This document shows positions 7,360-15,455 of a DNA stretch of 15,463 nt, piece after piece. Location of the stretch: contig CADBLY010000020.1 of the NCBI GenBank assembly GCA_902795725.1, forward strand, positions 1 through 15,463. Direction: 5' to 3'. Position 1 is the stretch's first letter, and each line of letters opens with the position of its first letter. The translations under genes were made by a program, and so were the position numbers. This stretch comes from an uncultured Erysipelotrichaceae bacterium. GTDB lineage: Bacteria > Bacillota_I > Bacilli_A > RF39 > UBA660. Under the pieces are notes generated by a model. It made no database searches. It was not told the origin of the DNA and saw only the letters and a program-made list of their open reading frames with translations.

Positions 7360-8358
7360 ATGAAAATATTAGTAACAGGTGGCTTAGGATATATAGGAAG
7401 CCATACAGTAGTAGAACTTTTAAATGATAATTATGAAGTAATAGTAATAGATAATTTATCTAATTCTAAAGAAAGTGTGAAAGATAATATTGAAAAGATA
7501 ACTAATAAAGAATTTGAATTAGTTATAGGTGATGTTTGTAATAAAGATATAGTAGAAGATATATTTAAAAATAACAAAATAGATGCGGTAATTCATTTTG
7601 CGGGATATAAAGCGGTAGGAGAATCAGTTGCTAAACCATTGATGTATTATCATAATAATTTATTTTCAACTATAAATTTATTAGAAGTTATGGAAAAGTA
7701 TGAGTGCAGAAGAATTGTTTTCTCATCTAGTGCGACAGTTTATGGAAAACCAGAATCTTTACCTATTAAAGAAGATTTTAAACTATCAACTACTAATCCA
7801 TATGGAACAACTAAATTAATGATTGAAGATATCTTAAGAGATTTATATGTATCTAATAATGATTGGAGTATTGCTATATTAAGATATTTTAATCCAGTTG
7901 GGGCTCATAAATCAGGATTAATAGGGGAAGATCCTAATGGGATACCTAATAATTTAATGCCATATATTGTGAAGGTGGCTAATAAGGAATTAGAATGTTT
8001 AAGTATCTTTGGTGATGATTATGATACAAAAGATGGTACTGGTGTGAGAGATTATATTCATGTAGTAGATTTGAGTTTAGGACATATTAAGGCTATTGAA
8101 TATGTTTTAAAGAATAAGGGTGTGGATGAATATAATTTAGGTACAGGTAAAGGATATAGTGTTTTAGAGATGGTTAAAACATTTGAAAAAGTAAATAATG
8201 TTAATGTTAATAAAAAAATCGTTGAAAGAAGGCCAGGAGATATTGATGCGTGTTATGCAGATAGTAGAAAGGCTAAAGAAATTCTTGGTTTTGAAGCTAA
8301 AAAAGGCATTGAGGAGATGTGCTTAGATAGTTATAATTATGTTAAAAAGAATTTATAG
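7360..8358 (+). CDS. galE: UDP-glucose 4-epimerase (GalE)
   Basis: NAD-dependent epimerase interconverting UDP-glucose and UDP-galactose in the cytosol, supplying galactose for surface polymers and glycolipids. It has 332 residues, the usual length for this short-chain dehydrogenase-type enzyme. Seen: GGLGYIGSH (7-15) for NAD, HFAGYKAVGES (79-89), FSSSATVYGKP with S124, and NPYGTTK with the catalytic pair Y148 and K152. RYFNPVGAH (175-183) and RRPGDIDACYAD (290-301) line the sugar-nucleotide site. C298 aligns with Tyr299 of E. coli GalE. A small residue there is associated with also accepting UDP-N-acetylhexosamines, so dual specificity is plausible (inference). The ribosome-binding site AGGTGA (7351-7356) overlaps the kinase stop. 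The following gene starts 8 nt after the stop. Confidence 0.94.
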   Translation: MKILVTGGLGYIGSHTVVELLNDNYEVIVIDNLSNSKESVKDNIEKITNKEFELVIGDVCNKDIVEDIFKNNKIDAVIHFAGYKAVGESVAKPLMYYHNNLFSTINLLEVMEKYECRRIVFSSSATVYGKPESLPIKEDFKLSTTNPYGTTKLMIEDILRDLYVSNNDWSIAILRYFNPVGAHKSGLIGEDPNGIPNNLMPYIVKVANKELECLSIFGDDYDTKDGTGVRDYIHVVDLSLGHIKAIEYVLKNKGVDEYNLGTGKGYSVLEMVKTFEKVNNVNVNKKIVERRPGDIDACYADSRKAKEILGFEAKKGIEEMCLDSYNYVKKNL

Positions 8359-8366
8359 GAGGATTT

Positions 8367-8807
8367 ATGTTAAAGGGAATAAAAAGGAATTATAAAAAAG
8401 ATAATATGAGAAGTACAATTTTAGTGGTATTGATGGTATTTTATTTGTTTTTAAGTTTATTTATGCTTTTAGTTGGGAATACAATTATTATTAATATAAC
8501 GCAAGCTGAGTCAATAAAGATTAATTTAATAAGTTATATGGTAACTATGATAGCTATAGGAATAATGATGATGGTGGGATCTATATCTGGAATAGTAGGT
8601 TTATTTAAGGTAGATTTAAATCAATTGTTGTTTTCTATTGTAATATTAATAATATCAACTATTTTGTTTGTGGTAATGGATGGCTATTATAGTGTGATAC
8701 ATCATATATTTAGTTATTTTAATTATTTAGTTAATGTATGTGCAGCTATTATTAGTGGTTTATTATTAATATTTGGGTATAAAAAGCAGGAAGATATGAT
8801 GAGATAA
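8367..8807 (+). CDS. small four-helix membrane protein of unknown function
   Basis: I do not recognise this 146-residue protein. It has a short basic N terminus (MLKGIKRNYKK), then four hydrophobic segments at about 17-42, 53-80, 86-105 and 117-137, and a short charged C-terminal tail (KKQEDMMR). The basic N terminus suggests both ends face the cytoplasm. A strong ribosome-binding site, AGGAGG (8357-8362), overlaps the galE stop, and a terminator begins at its own stop codon. It is therefore the last gene of the lipid kinase-galE unit. No catalytic motif is seen. A role with membrane lipids or glycolipids is suggested only by its neighbours. Confidence 0.75.
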   Translation: MLKGIKRNYKKDNMRSTILVVLMVFYLFLSLFMLLVGNTIIINITQAESIKINLISYMVTMIAIGIMMMVGSISGIVGLFKVDLNQLLFSIVILIISTILFVVMDGYYSVIHHIFSYFNYLVNVCAAIISGLLLIFGYKKQEDMMR

Positions 8808-8850
8808 TTAAAGCTAGTAGATATAATTTCTACTAGCTTTAATCGTTTTG
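8807..8850 (+). terminator. terminator of the lipid kinase-galE-membrane protein unit
   Basis: A perfect 15-bp stem (8807-8821 with 8829-8843) and a 7-nt loop are followed by CGTTTTG. The first base of the stem is the last base of the upstream stop codon. The T run is short and begins two bases after the stem, so it is less canonical than the others. The near-symmetrical stem might also work in reverse. Confidence 0.75.
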
Positions 8851-8879
8851 TTGTATAATTTGTTGCTATGTGGTAGAAT
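8851..8879 (+). promoter_or_regulatory. promoter region of the SNF2 helicase gene
   Basis: Two overlapping options are present. One is TTGTAT (8851-8856), 17 bp, TAGAAT (8874-8879), giving a start near 8886. The other is a perfect TATAAT at 8854-8859 without a recognisable -35, giving a start near 8866. The first would place the transcript start after the GTG at 8870 and supports translation from the ATG at 8903. Confidence 0.5.
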
Positions 8880-8902
8880 ACTTATGTTTGGATGTGAGCT
8901 TT

Positions 8903-11900
8903 ATGAAAGAATATGAATTAAATAGGCATGTTGTTAATTTGCTTGGTAGTGATTGTTTTCAAAAAGGTAAAAGATATAGAGATTACTATGTTGATTATAT
9001 GGGTGATAAAAAAATAGAATATAATAGTTATATTCATACCTTTAGTGTTGAATCAGAAAGATATTATATGCATTATCCAGTAAGAATTTTTGTTAATAAT
9101 AATAGTATTATAAATTATTCATGTGCATGTAAGGCTTATAAAACATATGGAAGGTGCAAACACATTGCAGCCTGCATATTAAAATATCCTGATGAATTGT
9201 TTAAAGAGCCAATAGACCCGATTGAAGTAAGTAATAATATTTTAAAAGCTTTTTATCAAGATGCTCCTAAAACTAGTAGTATCAAACAAGCTTTAACTTT
9301 AAAAGTTGAATTAGAAATAGATAATAGTTATCATTTTAGGTTACATATCGGGTTAAATAAAACTTATGTAATTAATAATCGTAGTAAGTTTAATGATTTT
9401 TTATATGCTTATGATAGAGGAATTACATATAATTTTGGTAAACAATTTACTTTTGATCCATCAAAACAATTTTTGAATTGTGAAGATCAAGATTTAATTA
9501 GTTTTTTAAGAGCTAGTACTAATGCTTATTCTTATTATAATAGTGGTTTAGATTTAAGTGAAAGAGAGTTTTTAGCGCTTTTAGATAAATTAAAAGATAC
9601 GACTTTTATGCTAAAAAATTATGGAATTATTAATAAAATAGTTAAGGGTATGCCAACTGCGTTGAATCTTGATTTAAAGGATAATATATATCATTTAAAT
9701 ATTACTGATTTAAATAAATATTATTTCTTAGATGATGAGTATAGATATATTGCTTATAATCATATTTTATATATAATACCTTCTAGTTATCGTCAAATAA
9801 TAGCTAGTTTAAAAGATAATGATATTAGTGAGATCATTTTTAAAAAAGATAGTGAAGAAGTGTTTAAAAATGGTTTGTTGAAGCAGGTAAAAAACAATAT
9901 TAATATTGGTGATAGTGTAAAGGATATTGTAATAGGATGCAAACCAGATATTGCTCTATATTTTGATTTAAATCGAAATAAAATAAAATGTCGTGTAGGA
10001 CTAGATTATAAAGATAGAAATATAGATTATTTTACTAGTGATGATACCATATTGCGAGATGAAGAATATGAGAATAAATTGGTAGAAAAATTATATCAAT
10101 ATCATTTTGAAATAAGTGACAATAGTTTTATTTTAAGTGATATGGATGATATTGGATATTTTCTTGATGAAGGAATACGAACTTTAGCTAATGATTATAA
10201 GATATTTACGTCTAAAAAAATTGATGATATAGCTATTGTAAAAAAAAGTAATATTAGATCCAATTTTTCTATTGGAACTAATGGTATTATGTCATACAAT
10301 TTTGATACGGATAATATAAATTTAGATGAAATAAATAAAGTTTTATCATCTCTTAAAAATAAGAAAAAATATTATAAACTGAAAAATGGTAATATTGTTG
10401 ATTTACAAAATAATGAAGATTTAAATATTTTAAATAATTTAATAAATGATTTAGATATTAATAGTAAAGATTTATTAAATGGTAGTGTGGAAATACCAAA
10501 ATATCGAGCTTTTTATATTGATAGTTTAAGAAAAAATAGATATGAAGATATTGATACCGATAATTCTTTTGATGCTTTTATTAATAACTTTAAAAAATAT
10601 AAAAATGTTGATATTAAATTAAATGAAGAAGATAATAAGATACTAAGAGATTATCAAAAAGAAGGTATTAAATGGTTATATACATTATATAAATGTGATT
10701 TAGGTGGAATATTAGCTGATGAAATGGGTTTAGGTAAAAGTATTCAAACTATTATGTTTATAAAAATGATTTTAAAAGAAAAAAAGGATGCTAAAATATT
10801 AATTGTATGTCCAACATCTTTAGTATATAATTGGAAAAAAGAATTTGATAAATTTGGTAGCGAATTAAAATATGTGACGGTAGCTGATAATAAAGTTAAA
10901 CGAAAAGAAATATTTGAAGCTAGGGATAATTATAATGTTTTTATTACCTCATATGGTTTAGTACGTAATGATAATGATGAATATGAAAATATTGATTTTG
11001 AATTATGTGTCATTGATGAGGCCCAAGCCATAAAGAATTATCAAGCTGGGATGACGAAAGAAATAAAAAAAATTAAAGCTCGTACCAAAATGGCTTTAAC
11101 AGGGACACCTTTAGAAAATAGTGTAACAGAGTTATGGAGTATCTTTGATTTTATTATGCCAGGTTATTTAAATAGTATAACAAAATTTAATAGCATCTAT
11201 GGTATAAAAGATGTTGATGACGAATCAATAAAAAAACTAGATAATCTTAATTATCAGATAAAGCCATTTATTTTAAGAAGAAAGAAAAAAAATGTTACAA
11301 AAGATTTACCAGATAAAATAGAAAATACTGTTTATTTAGATTTGCCGGATGTACAGAAGGCATTGTATTTAAAAGTTTTGAAAGAAAGTAAAGAAGAAAT
11401 TGATGAACTTATTGCTACGGAAGGATTTAAAAAAGCTCGTTTTAAAATATTACAACTTTTGATGAAATTAAGGCAGATATGTATTGAACCGAAAATTCTT
11501 TATAGTAATTACAAGGGAGAATCAATTAAATTTGAAAAACTATTAGAAATAGTAAAAGATTATGTAGCTGATGGTCATAAGATATTAATATTTAGTAGTT
11601 TTAAAATGGTTGTTGATCGTGTTAAAGATATATTTGATAAAGAAAATATTACTAGTTATATGATTGATGGTAGTGTAAAAGGTAAAGTTAGAACAGAACT
11701 TGTAGATAAGTTTAATAGTGATGATACTAATTGTTTCTTAATAACTTTAAAATCTGGTGGTACAGGACTTAATTTAACAAGTGCGGATGTCGTCATACAT
11801 TTAGATATTTGGTGGAATCCACAGGTAGAAAATCAAGCAACAGATAGAGCTCATCGTATTGGTCAAAAGAATAAAGTAACTGTTGTTAAATTAGTAACAA

Positions 11901-12052
11901 AAGGTACTATTGAAGAACGTATTATAGAACTTCAAAATAAAAAGAAAGTATTAAGTGAAAATCTAATTGAAGGTAAAAATAGTAGTGATACTTTATCTGC
12001 TTTATCAGAAGCTGATATCAAAGATTTACTTGCAAGAGGAGAAGATGAATAA
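8903..12052 (+). CDS. SNF2-family DNA-dependent ATPase with SWIM zinc finger
   Basis: Swi2/Snf2 (superfamily 2) ATPase that moves along or remodels protein-DNA complexes, of the bacterial HepA/RapA-like type. It has 1,049 residues from the ATG at 8903. An N-terminal SWIM zinc finger has C74-x-C76 and C85-x-H87. A long middle region (about 100-570) fits the helicase-associated domain of bacterial SNF2 proteins. The ATPase core then follows: LRDYQKEGIKWL, Walker A DEMGLGKS (606-613), VCPTSLVYNWKKE, the DEAQ box (705-708), ALTGTPLENS, KILIFSSF, LKSGGTGLNLTSADVVIHLDIWWNP and DRAHRIGQ (981-988) with the arginine finger. All motifs are intact. A GTG at 8870 would add 11 residues, but it lies upstream of one candidate transcription start and has no good ribosome-binding site. 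GTGAG precedes the ATG at 8903. Single-gene unit, partner unknown. Confidence 0.9.
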   Translation: MKEYELNRHVVNLLGSDCFQKGKRYRDYYVDYMGDKKIEYNSYIHTFSVESERYYMHYPVRIFVNNNSIINYSCACKAYKTYGRCKHIAACILKYPDELFKEPIDPIEVSNNILKAFYQDAPKTSSIKQALTLKVELEIDNSYHFRLHIGLNKTYVINNRSKFNDFLYAYDRGITYNFGKQFTFDPSKQFLNCEDQDLISFLRASTNAYSYYNSGLDLSEREFLALLDKLKDTTFMLKNYGIINKIVKGMPTALNLDLKDNIYHLNITDLNKYYFLDDEYRYIAYNHILYIIPSSYRQIIASLKDNDISEIIFKKDSEEVFKNGLLKQVKNNINIGDSVKDIVIGCKPDIALYFDLNRNKIKCRVGLDYKDRNIDYFTSDDTILRDEEYENKLVEKLYQYHFEISDNSFILSDMDDIGYFLDEGIRTLANDYKIFTSKKIDDIAIVKKSNIRSNFSIGTNGIMSYNFDTDNINLDEINKVLSSLKNKKKYYKLKNGNIVDLQNNEDLNILNNLINDLDINSKDLLNGSVEIPKYRAFYIDSLRKNRYEDIDTDNSFDAFINNFKKYKNVDIKLNEEDNKILRDYQKEGIKWLYTLYKCDLGGILADEMGLGKSIQTIMFIKMILKEKKDAKILIVCPTSLVYNWKKEFDKFGSELKYVTVADNKVKRKEIFEARDNYNVFITSYGLVRNDNDEYENIDFELCVIDEAQAIKNYQAGMTKEIKKIKARTKMALTGTPLENSVTELWSIFDFIMPGYLNSITKFNSIYGIKDVDDESIKKLDNLNYQIKPFILRRKKKNVTKDLPDKIENTVYLDLPDVQKALYLKVLKESKEEIDELIATEGFKKARFKILQLLMKLRQICIEPKILYSNYKGESIKFEKLLEIVKDYVADGHKILIFSSFKMVVDRVKDIFDKENITSYMIDGSVKGKVRTELVDKFNSDDTNCFLITLKSGGTGLNLTSADVVIHLDIWWNPQVENQATDRAHRIGQKNKVTVVKLVTKGTIEERIIELQNKKKVLSENLIEGKNSSDTLSALSEADIKDLLARGEDE

Positions 12053-12070
12053 TCTCTTCTCTTTTTCTTT
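12035..12070 (+). terminator. intrinsic terminator of the SNF2 gene
   Basis: Stem 12039-12045 with 12055-12061 (GAGAAGA/TCTTCTC), extended outward by A-T and G-T pairs, then TTTTTCTTT. The stop codon TAA (12050-12052) lies in the loop, so the ascending arm encodes the last residues of the helicase. Confidence 0.8.
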
Positions 12071-12076
12071 ATTTTG

Positions 12077-12085
12077 TGTTATACT
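12077..12085 (+). promoter_or_regulatory. extended -10 promoter of the hybrid kinase gene
   Basis: TGT followed by TATACT (12080-12085) makes an extended -10 element. The region 17 bp upstream is terminator sequence with no clear -35 box. Transcription would start near 12092, about 20 nt before the GTG at 12112. Confidence 0.6.
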
Positions 12086-12111
12086 TTTATTAATGGTAGG
12101 GGATGATAGAT

Positions 12112-14187
12112 GTGAAAAAAGATTTTAAGGAAAGGTTAATATTAATAGTAGGATTAATGTTACTACTTATTTTATATTTAAGTTATCATGTTTTTAAAAT
12201 AGACAGATTTAATATTGGCTTATTAAGATATGAATGGGCTGGATTTGTTTTTGTGATATGTTTACTTGTTATTATTAATTATATAGTTAATAGTTTGTCT
12301 AATTATTCAAAAATAGATAATAATAAGTATCAGGACAAATTATTTACATCTTTAATTAAAAGTAGTGATACTATTTATATTGTTTTTGATAGTACTTTTA
12401 ATAAAGTATTATATATGACTAATAATGTTGGAGTTGTTTTAAATAATAGCGATCAGGAGACAGAAGAATATCAGATAAATAAAATTAAAGAGATTCTTAA
12501 TTTATCAATTATTGATACTGATTTAAGAAAGTGGGATAAAAAATCAGAATATTTATCACCTATTGTGGAGTATCGACCAAATACAAAATGGATTAGAGTT
12601 AAAATTATTCCTTTATATGATAAGAAAAATTTATTTTATATTGTGACGGTTGTTGATGCTACGAAGGAGCACACTAATAATCATATGTTAATTTCACAAG
12701 CTAGTAAGATAAAGGATCGTGAAAAAACACTGAATGAAATTATTTTAAATACTTATGATACAGAGATAGATGTTAATTTGGATACTGGAATATCAAACTA
12801 TATTGATTTTAAAAAACATATAGATTATAATGAGACAAAGAGTAGTAATTATCAAGATGAATTAAATAAATTATTAGATAGTATTAGTAGTGAACATAAA
12901 AGTGAAGTTAGTCAATTACTATCTTTAGATAATCTAAGAAGGCAAAAAGATATTATTAATGTCCGTTATAAGATTAATAGTGAAGATAATATTTGGTTTG
13001 AGAGTACAGTTTTTATTACTAATAATAAAGCTACTATATTAACAAAAAATGTAACTGAAGATGTAGAAAACTTAAGAAAGCAGAATATTACACTTAATAA
13101 TGCTTTAGATGATTTAAAACGCGCTAATGAATATAAAACAGAGTTTTTAAAAACATTATCACATGATATAAGAAATCCAATGAATGTTATTATGTGTTTA
13201 TCTTCATCGATGATGGAAGAAAAATTAGATAGTAATATTAAGGATGATATTGAGAGTATTAATTTAGCTAGTCATAATATTTTAAATATTATAGATGGAC
13301 TTTTAGATATTGAAGGATTAGAAAATGGTAAAAATGTGATAGATGACGAATATAGTGTTTCAAACTTATTTAAAGATATATATAATAGTTCTTTAAATAT
13401 GATTGGTGATAAGGATGTTAAACTTAATTTTAAAGTTAGTAAAAATATTCCTAGTGTTTTAAAAGGTGATATTAATAAAGTAAAACAAATACTATTAAAT
13501 GTTATTAATAATAGTATAAAGTACACAGATAAAGGTTATGTTATTTTAATTGCTAGTTGTGAAAGAGTTAATTCTCAAACTAAGTTATCTATTACTATAC
13601 AAGATACTGGAATTGGTATGAGTAAAGATGAGTTAAGTAATATTTTTAATAATAATGAAAAAGCTATTGCTCAATCAAGAAAAATGATAGATAAGATGAA
13701 TGGTTATATGACAATTGATAGTAAAGAAGGTGTGGGAACTATTGTAATGGTTCAATTAACACAAGATATTATTAATGATAAACCAGTTGGAGATATTGAT
13801 TATAAAACAAATGAATTATCATTTGAAGGTAAAAAAGTATTGATAGTAGATGATGATAAATTAAATTTAAAGGTAGCATCAAAAATTTTAAATAAGTATG
13901 GAATTATAACTAATACGTTATTATCAGGAAAAGAATGTTTAGACGATATTAAGAATAATTGTTATGATTTGATATTTATCGATCAGAAAATGCCTGATAT
14001 GGATGGTACTACTACATTACAGGAATTGAAAAAAGATGAACATTTTAATACACCAGTTGTTGTATTAACAGCTGATGCAATTAAGGGTGTGGATAAAAAA
14101 TATAAAGAAGCTGGATTTGATGATTATTTAGCTAAGCCTATTAATAGAAATAAAATGTTAGAAGTTTTAAATAAATATTTAAGTTAG
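12112..14187 (+). CDS. membrane hybrid sensor histidine kinase with C-terminal receiver
   Basis: Membrane sensor kinase with its own receiver domain. It has 691 residues from the GTG at 12112. Two transmembrane helices (about 9-28 and 42-62) leave an outside loop of only about 13 residues, so sensing is probably in the membrane or cytoplasm. One or two PAS-like regions lie at about 75-200 and 205-320. The HisKA segment has TLSHDIRNPMNVI with the phosphorylated H351. The HATPase domain has the N box (LLNVINNSIKYT) and G1 box DTGIGM (498-503). The usual G2 box GxGLGL is absent: after IF (511-512) comes NNNEKAIAQSRKM. The receiver (about 574-691) has acidic D580-D582, acceptor D624 in FIDQKMPDMDG, LTADA and AKPI. 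The ATG at 12103 is too close to the GGGG ribosome-binding site (12099-12102), and GTG at 12112 has proper spacing. No output domain or separate regulator is nearby. Confidence 0.87.
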   Translation: MKKDFKERLILIVGLMLLLILYLSYHVFKIDRFNIGLLRYEWAGFVFVICLLVIINYIVNSLSNYSKIDNNKYQDKLFTSLIKSSDTIYIVFDSTFNKVLYMTNNVGVVLNNSDQETEEYQINKIKEILNLSIIDTDLRKWDKKSEYLSPIVEYRPNTKWIRVKIIPLYDKKNLFYIVTVVDATKEHTNNHMLISQASKIKDREKTLNEIILNTYDTEIDVNLDTGISNYIDFKKHIDYNETKSSNYQDELNKLLDSISSEHKSEVSQLLSLDNLRRQKDIINVRYKINSEDNIWFESTVFITNNKATILTKNVTEDVENLRKQNITLNNALDDLKRANEYKTEFLKTLSHDIRNPMNVIMCLSSSMMEEKLDSNIKDDIESINLASHNILNIIDGLLDIEGLENGKNVIDDEYSVSNLFKDIYNSSLNMIGDKDVKLNFKVSKNIPSVLKGDINKVKQILLNVINNSIKYTDKGYVILIASCERVNSQTKLSITIQDTGIGMSKDELSNIFNNNEKAIAQSRKMIDKMNGYMTIDSKEGVGTIVMVQLTQDIINDKPVGDIDYKTNELSFEGKKVLIVDDDKLNLKVASKILNKYGIITNTLLSGKECLDDIKNNCYDLIFIDQKMPDMDGTTTLQELKKDEHFNTPVVVLTADAIKGVDKKYKEAGFDDYLAKPINRNKMLEVLNKYLS

Positions 14188-14208
14188 ATATTCTAGCTTT
14201 TTTTCTTT
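14181..14208 (+). terminator. intrinsic terminator of the hybrid kinase gene
   Basis: Stem 14182-14188 with 14192-14198 (AGTTAGA/TCTAGCT, one G-T pair), loop TAT, followed by seven T in a row and CTTT. The kinase stop TAG (14185-14187) is in the ascending arm. Confidence 0.8.
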
Positions 14209-14216
14209 AAATAGTC

Positions 14217-14222
14217 TATAAT
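14217..14222 (+). promoter_or_regulatory. -10 box of rmuC with an ultrashort leader
   Basis: A perfect TATAAT whose last base is 16 nt before the A of the rmuC ATG, the same distance as at parE. The expected start near 14229 lies at the ribosome-binding site GGTGAT (14229-14234). No clear -35 box is seen, and the terminator T run lies in that region. Confidence 0.6.
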
Positions 14223-14237
14223 GTAGATGGTGATAAA

Positions 14238-15293
14238 ATGGAATATATAATTATAGGTTTATTAGTTATTATTTTAATTATTCTTATTGTTTTATTAGTT
14301 AGAAAGAATAATGTTGATATTGTAGATAAGATGAATAATATTGAATTAGATTTAATAAAGGAATTAAATATATTTAACAATAATTTAAATAAAGATTTTA
14401 ATGATATGAATGATAAGATAGATAATAAATTAAATGGTATTAATGATAAAGTAAATGAAAGATTAGATGATAATTTTAGAAGAACTAATCAAACTTTTAC
14501 AGAAGTATTAACGAGACTAGCTAAAATAGATGAAGCGCAAAAGAAGATTGATACTTTATCAGGGGATATAGTATCATTGCAGGGAATATTAACTGATAAA
14601 AAGACAAGAGGTATTTTTGGAGAAGTAAATTTAGAACATATTCTTACTAATATTTTTGGATCTAATAACGATAAAATATATAAAATGCAATATCCATTTA
14701 ATAATGGAACAATAGTTGATTGTGCACTTTTCGCACCAGAGCCTTTAGGTTTGATTGGAATTGATTCTAAGTTTCCTTTAGAAAACTATGAAATTATGGT
14801 AGATAAAAAGATAGATGCAAATACCAGAAAGCAAGCTGAAAAAGCTTTTAAAAATGATATGAAAAAACATATAGATGCTATTAGTAGTAAATATATTATT
14901 CCAGGAGTTACTAGTGATCAAGCTATTATGTTTTTACCAGCTGAAGCTTTGTTTGCTGAAGTTAATGCATATCATAATGATTTATTAGATTATGCATATA
15001 AAAGAAAAGTATGGATTACATCTCCTACAACTTTAATAAGTACACTAACAACAATACAAGTTATTATTAAGAATTTAGAACGAGATAAATATGCTAAGGT
15101 AATACATCAAGAATTAAAACTATTGGATACAGAATTTAAAAGATATAAAGAAAGATGGGATAAGTTATATCGTAGTATTGAAACAGTTAGTAAAGATGTA
15201 AAAGATATTCATACTACAACTGATAAAATAACAAAAAGATTTGATAGTATTAATCAAGTAGAAATAAAAGAAATAGAATTAGATGATAAATAA
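14238..15293 (+). CDS. rmuC: DNA recombination protein RmuC
   Basis: RmuC-family protein, reported in E. coli to limit recombination between short inverted repeats, with a predicted nuclease-like core. It has 351 residues. An N-terminal membrane anchor (3-21, MEYIIIGLLV onward) is followed by a coiled coil rich in Asn, Asp and Lys (about 26-118). The RmuC domain then has TRGIFGEVNLEHIL (E129), NGTIVDCALF (D161) and IGIDSKFPLENY (D176 and K178), the pattern of a PD-(D/E)XK fold. SDQAIMFLPAEALFAEV (226-242) and WITSPTTLISTLTTIQVII (259-277) complete it. The ATG at 14238 has GGTGAT 4 nt upstream. Single-gene unit with its own promoter and terminator. Confidence 0.93.
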   Translation: MEYIIIGLLVIILIILIVLLVRKNNVDIVDKMNNIELDLIKELNIFNNNLNKDFNDMNDKIDNKLNGINDKVNERLDDNFRRTNQTFTEVLTRLAKIDEAQKKIDTLSGDIVSLQGILTDKKTRGIFGEVNLEHILTNIFGSNNDKIYKMQYPFNNGTIVDCALFAPEPLGLIGIDSKFPLENYEIMVDKKIDANTRKQAEKAFKNDMKKHIDAISSKYIIPGVTSDQAIMFLPAEALFAEVNAYHNDLLDYAYKRKVWITSPTTLISTLTTIQVIIKNLERDKYAKVIHQELKLLDTEFKRYKERWDKLYRSIETVSKDVKDIHTTTDKITKRFDSINQVEIKEIELDDK

Positions 15294-15308
15294 CATATCA
15301 TCTTTTTT
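15281..15308 (+). terminator. intrinsic terminator of rmuC
   Basis: Stem 15281-15287 with 15297-15303 (AGATGAT/ATCATCT), the 9-nt loop containing the TAA stop (15291-15293), followed by a run of T. The ascending arm encodes the last residues of RmuC. From 15309 to 15404 there is only very AT-rich sequence with no gene, including a 16-bp A/T palindrome at 15353-15368. Confidence 0.8.
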
Positions 15309-15404
15309 CATACTATTTTTTAATTACTGTTATATTATTTTAAACACACTCAATTTTTTTAAAAAAATATCTCATAAAAAAAAGGAAATAGAAAAGTTTT
15401 CTCG

Positions 15405-15410
15405 TATAAT
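15405..15410 (+). promoter_or_regulatory. -10 box of the gene at the window end
   Basis: A perfect TATAAT in an AT-rich stretch with no clear -35 box. Transcription would start near 15417. Confidence 0.55.
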
Positions 15411-15427
15411 ATAAGTGAAGGGTAAAA

Positions 15428-15454
15428 ATGAGCTGTATAGTTAGAAGGGAGTAA
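15428..15454 (+). CDS. possible 8-codon leader reading frame
   Basis: ATG at 15428 preceded by GAAGGG (15417-15422) encodes MSCIVRRE and stops at TAA (15452-15454). Its last codons contain the ribosome-binding site of the next start at 15456. It could be a coupled leader peptide, or a chance ATG within a 39-nt leader. The only evidence is spacing and the ribosome-binding site. Confidence 0.25.
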   Translation: MSCIVRRE

Positions 15455-15455
15455 T

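Noticed and set aside
13272..13526. Minus-strand reading frame within the kinase gene
   Set aside because: Shadow of the HATPase coding region, hydrophobic only because of AT-rich complement.
15353..15368. 16-bp A/T palindrome as a regulatory site
   Set aside because: Only T7 and A7 runs in an AT-rich gap; no information beyond composition.
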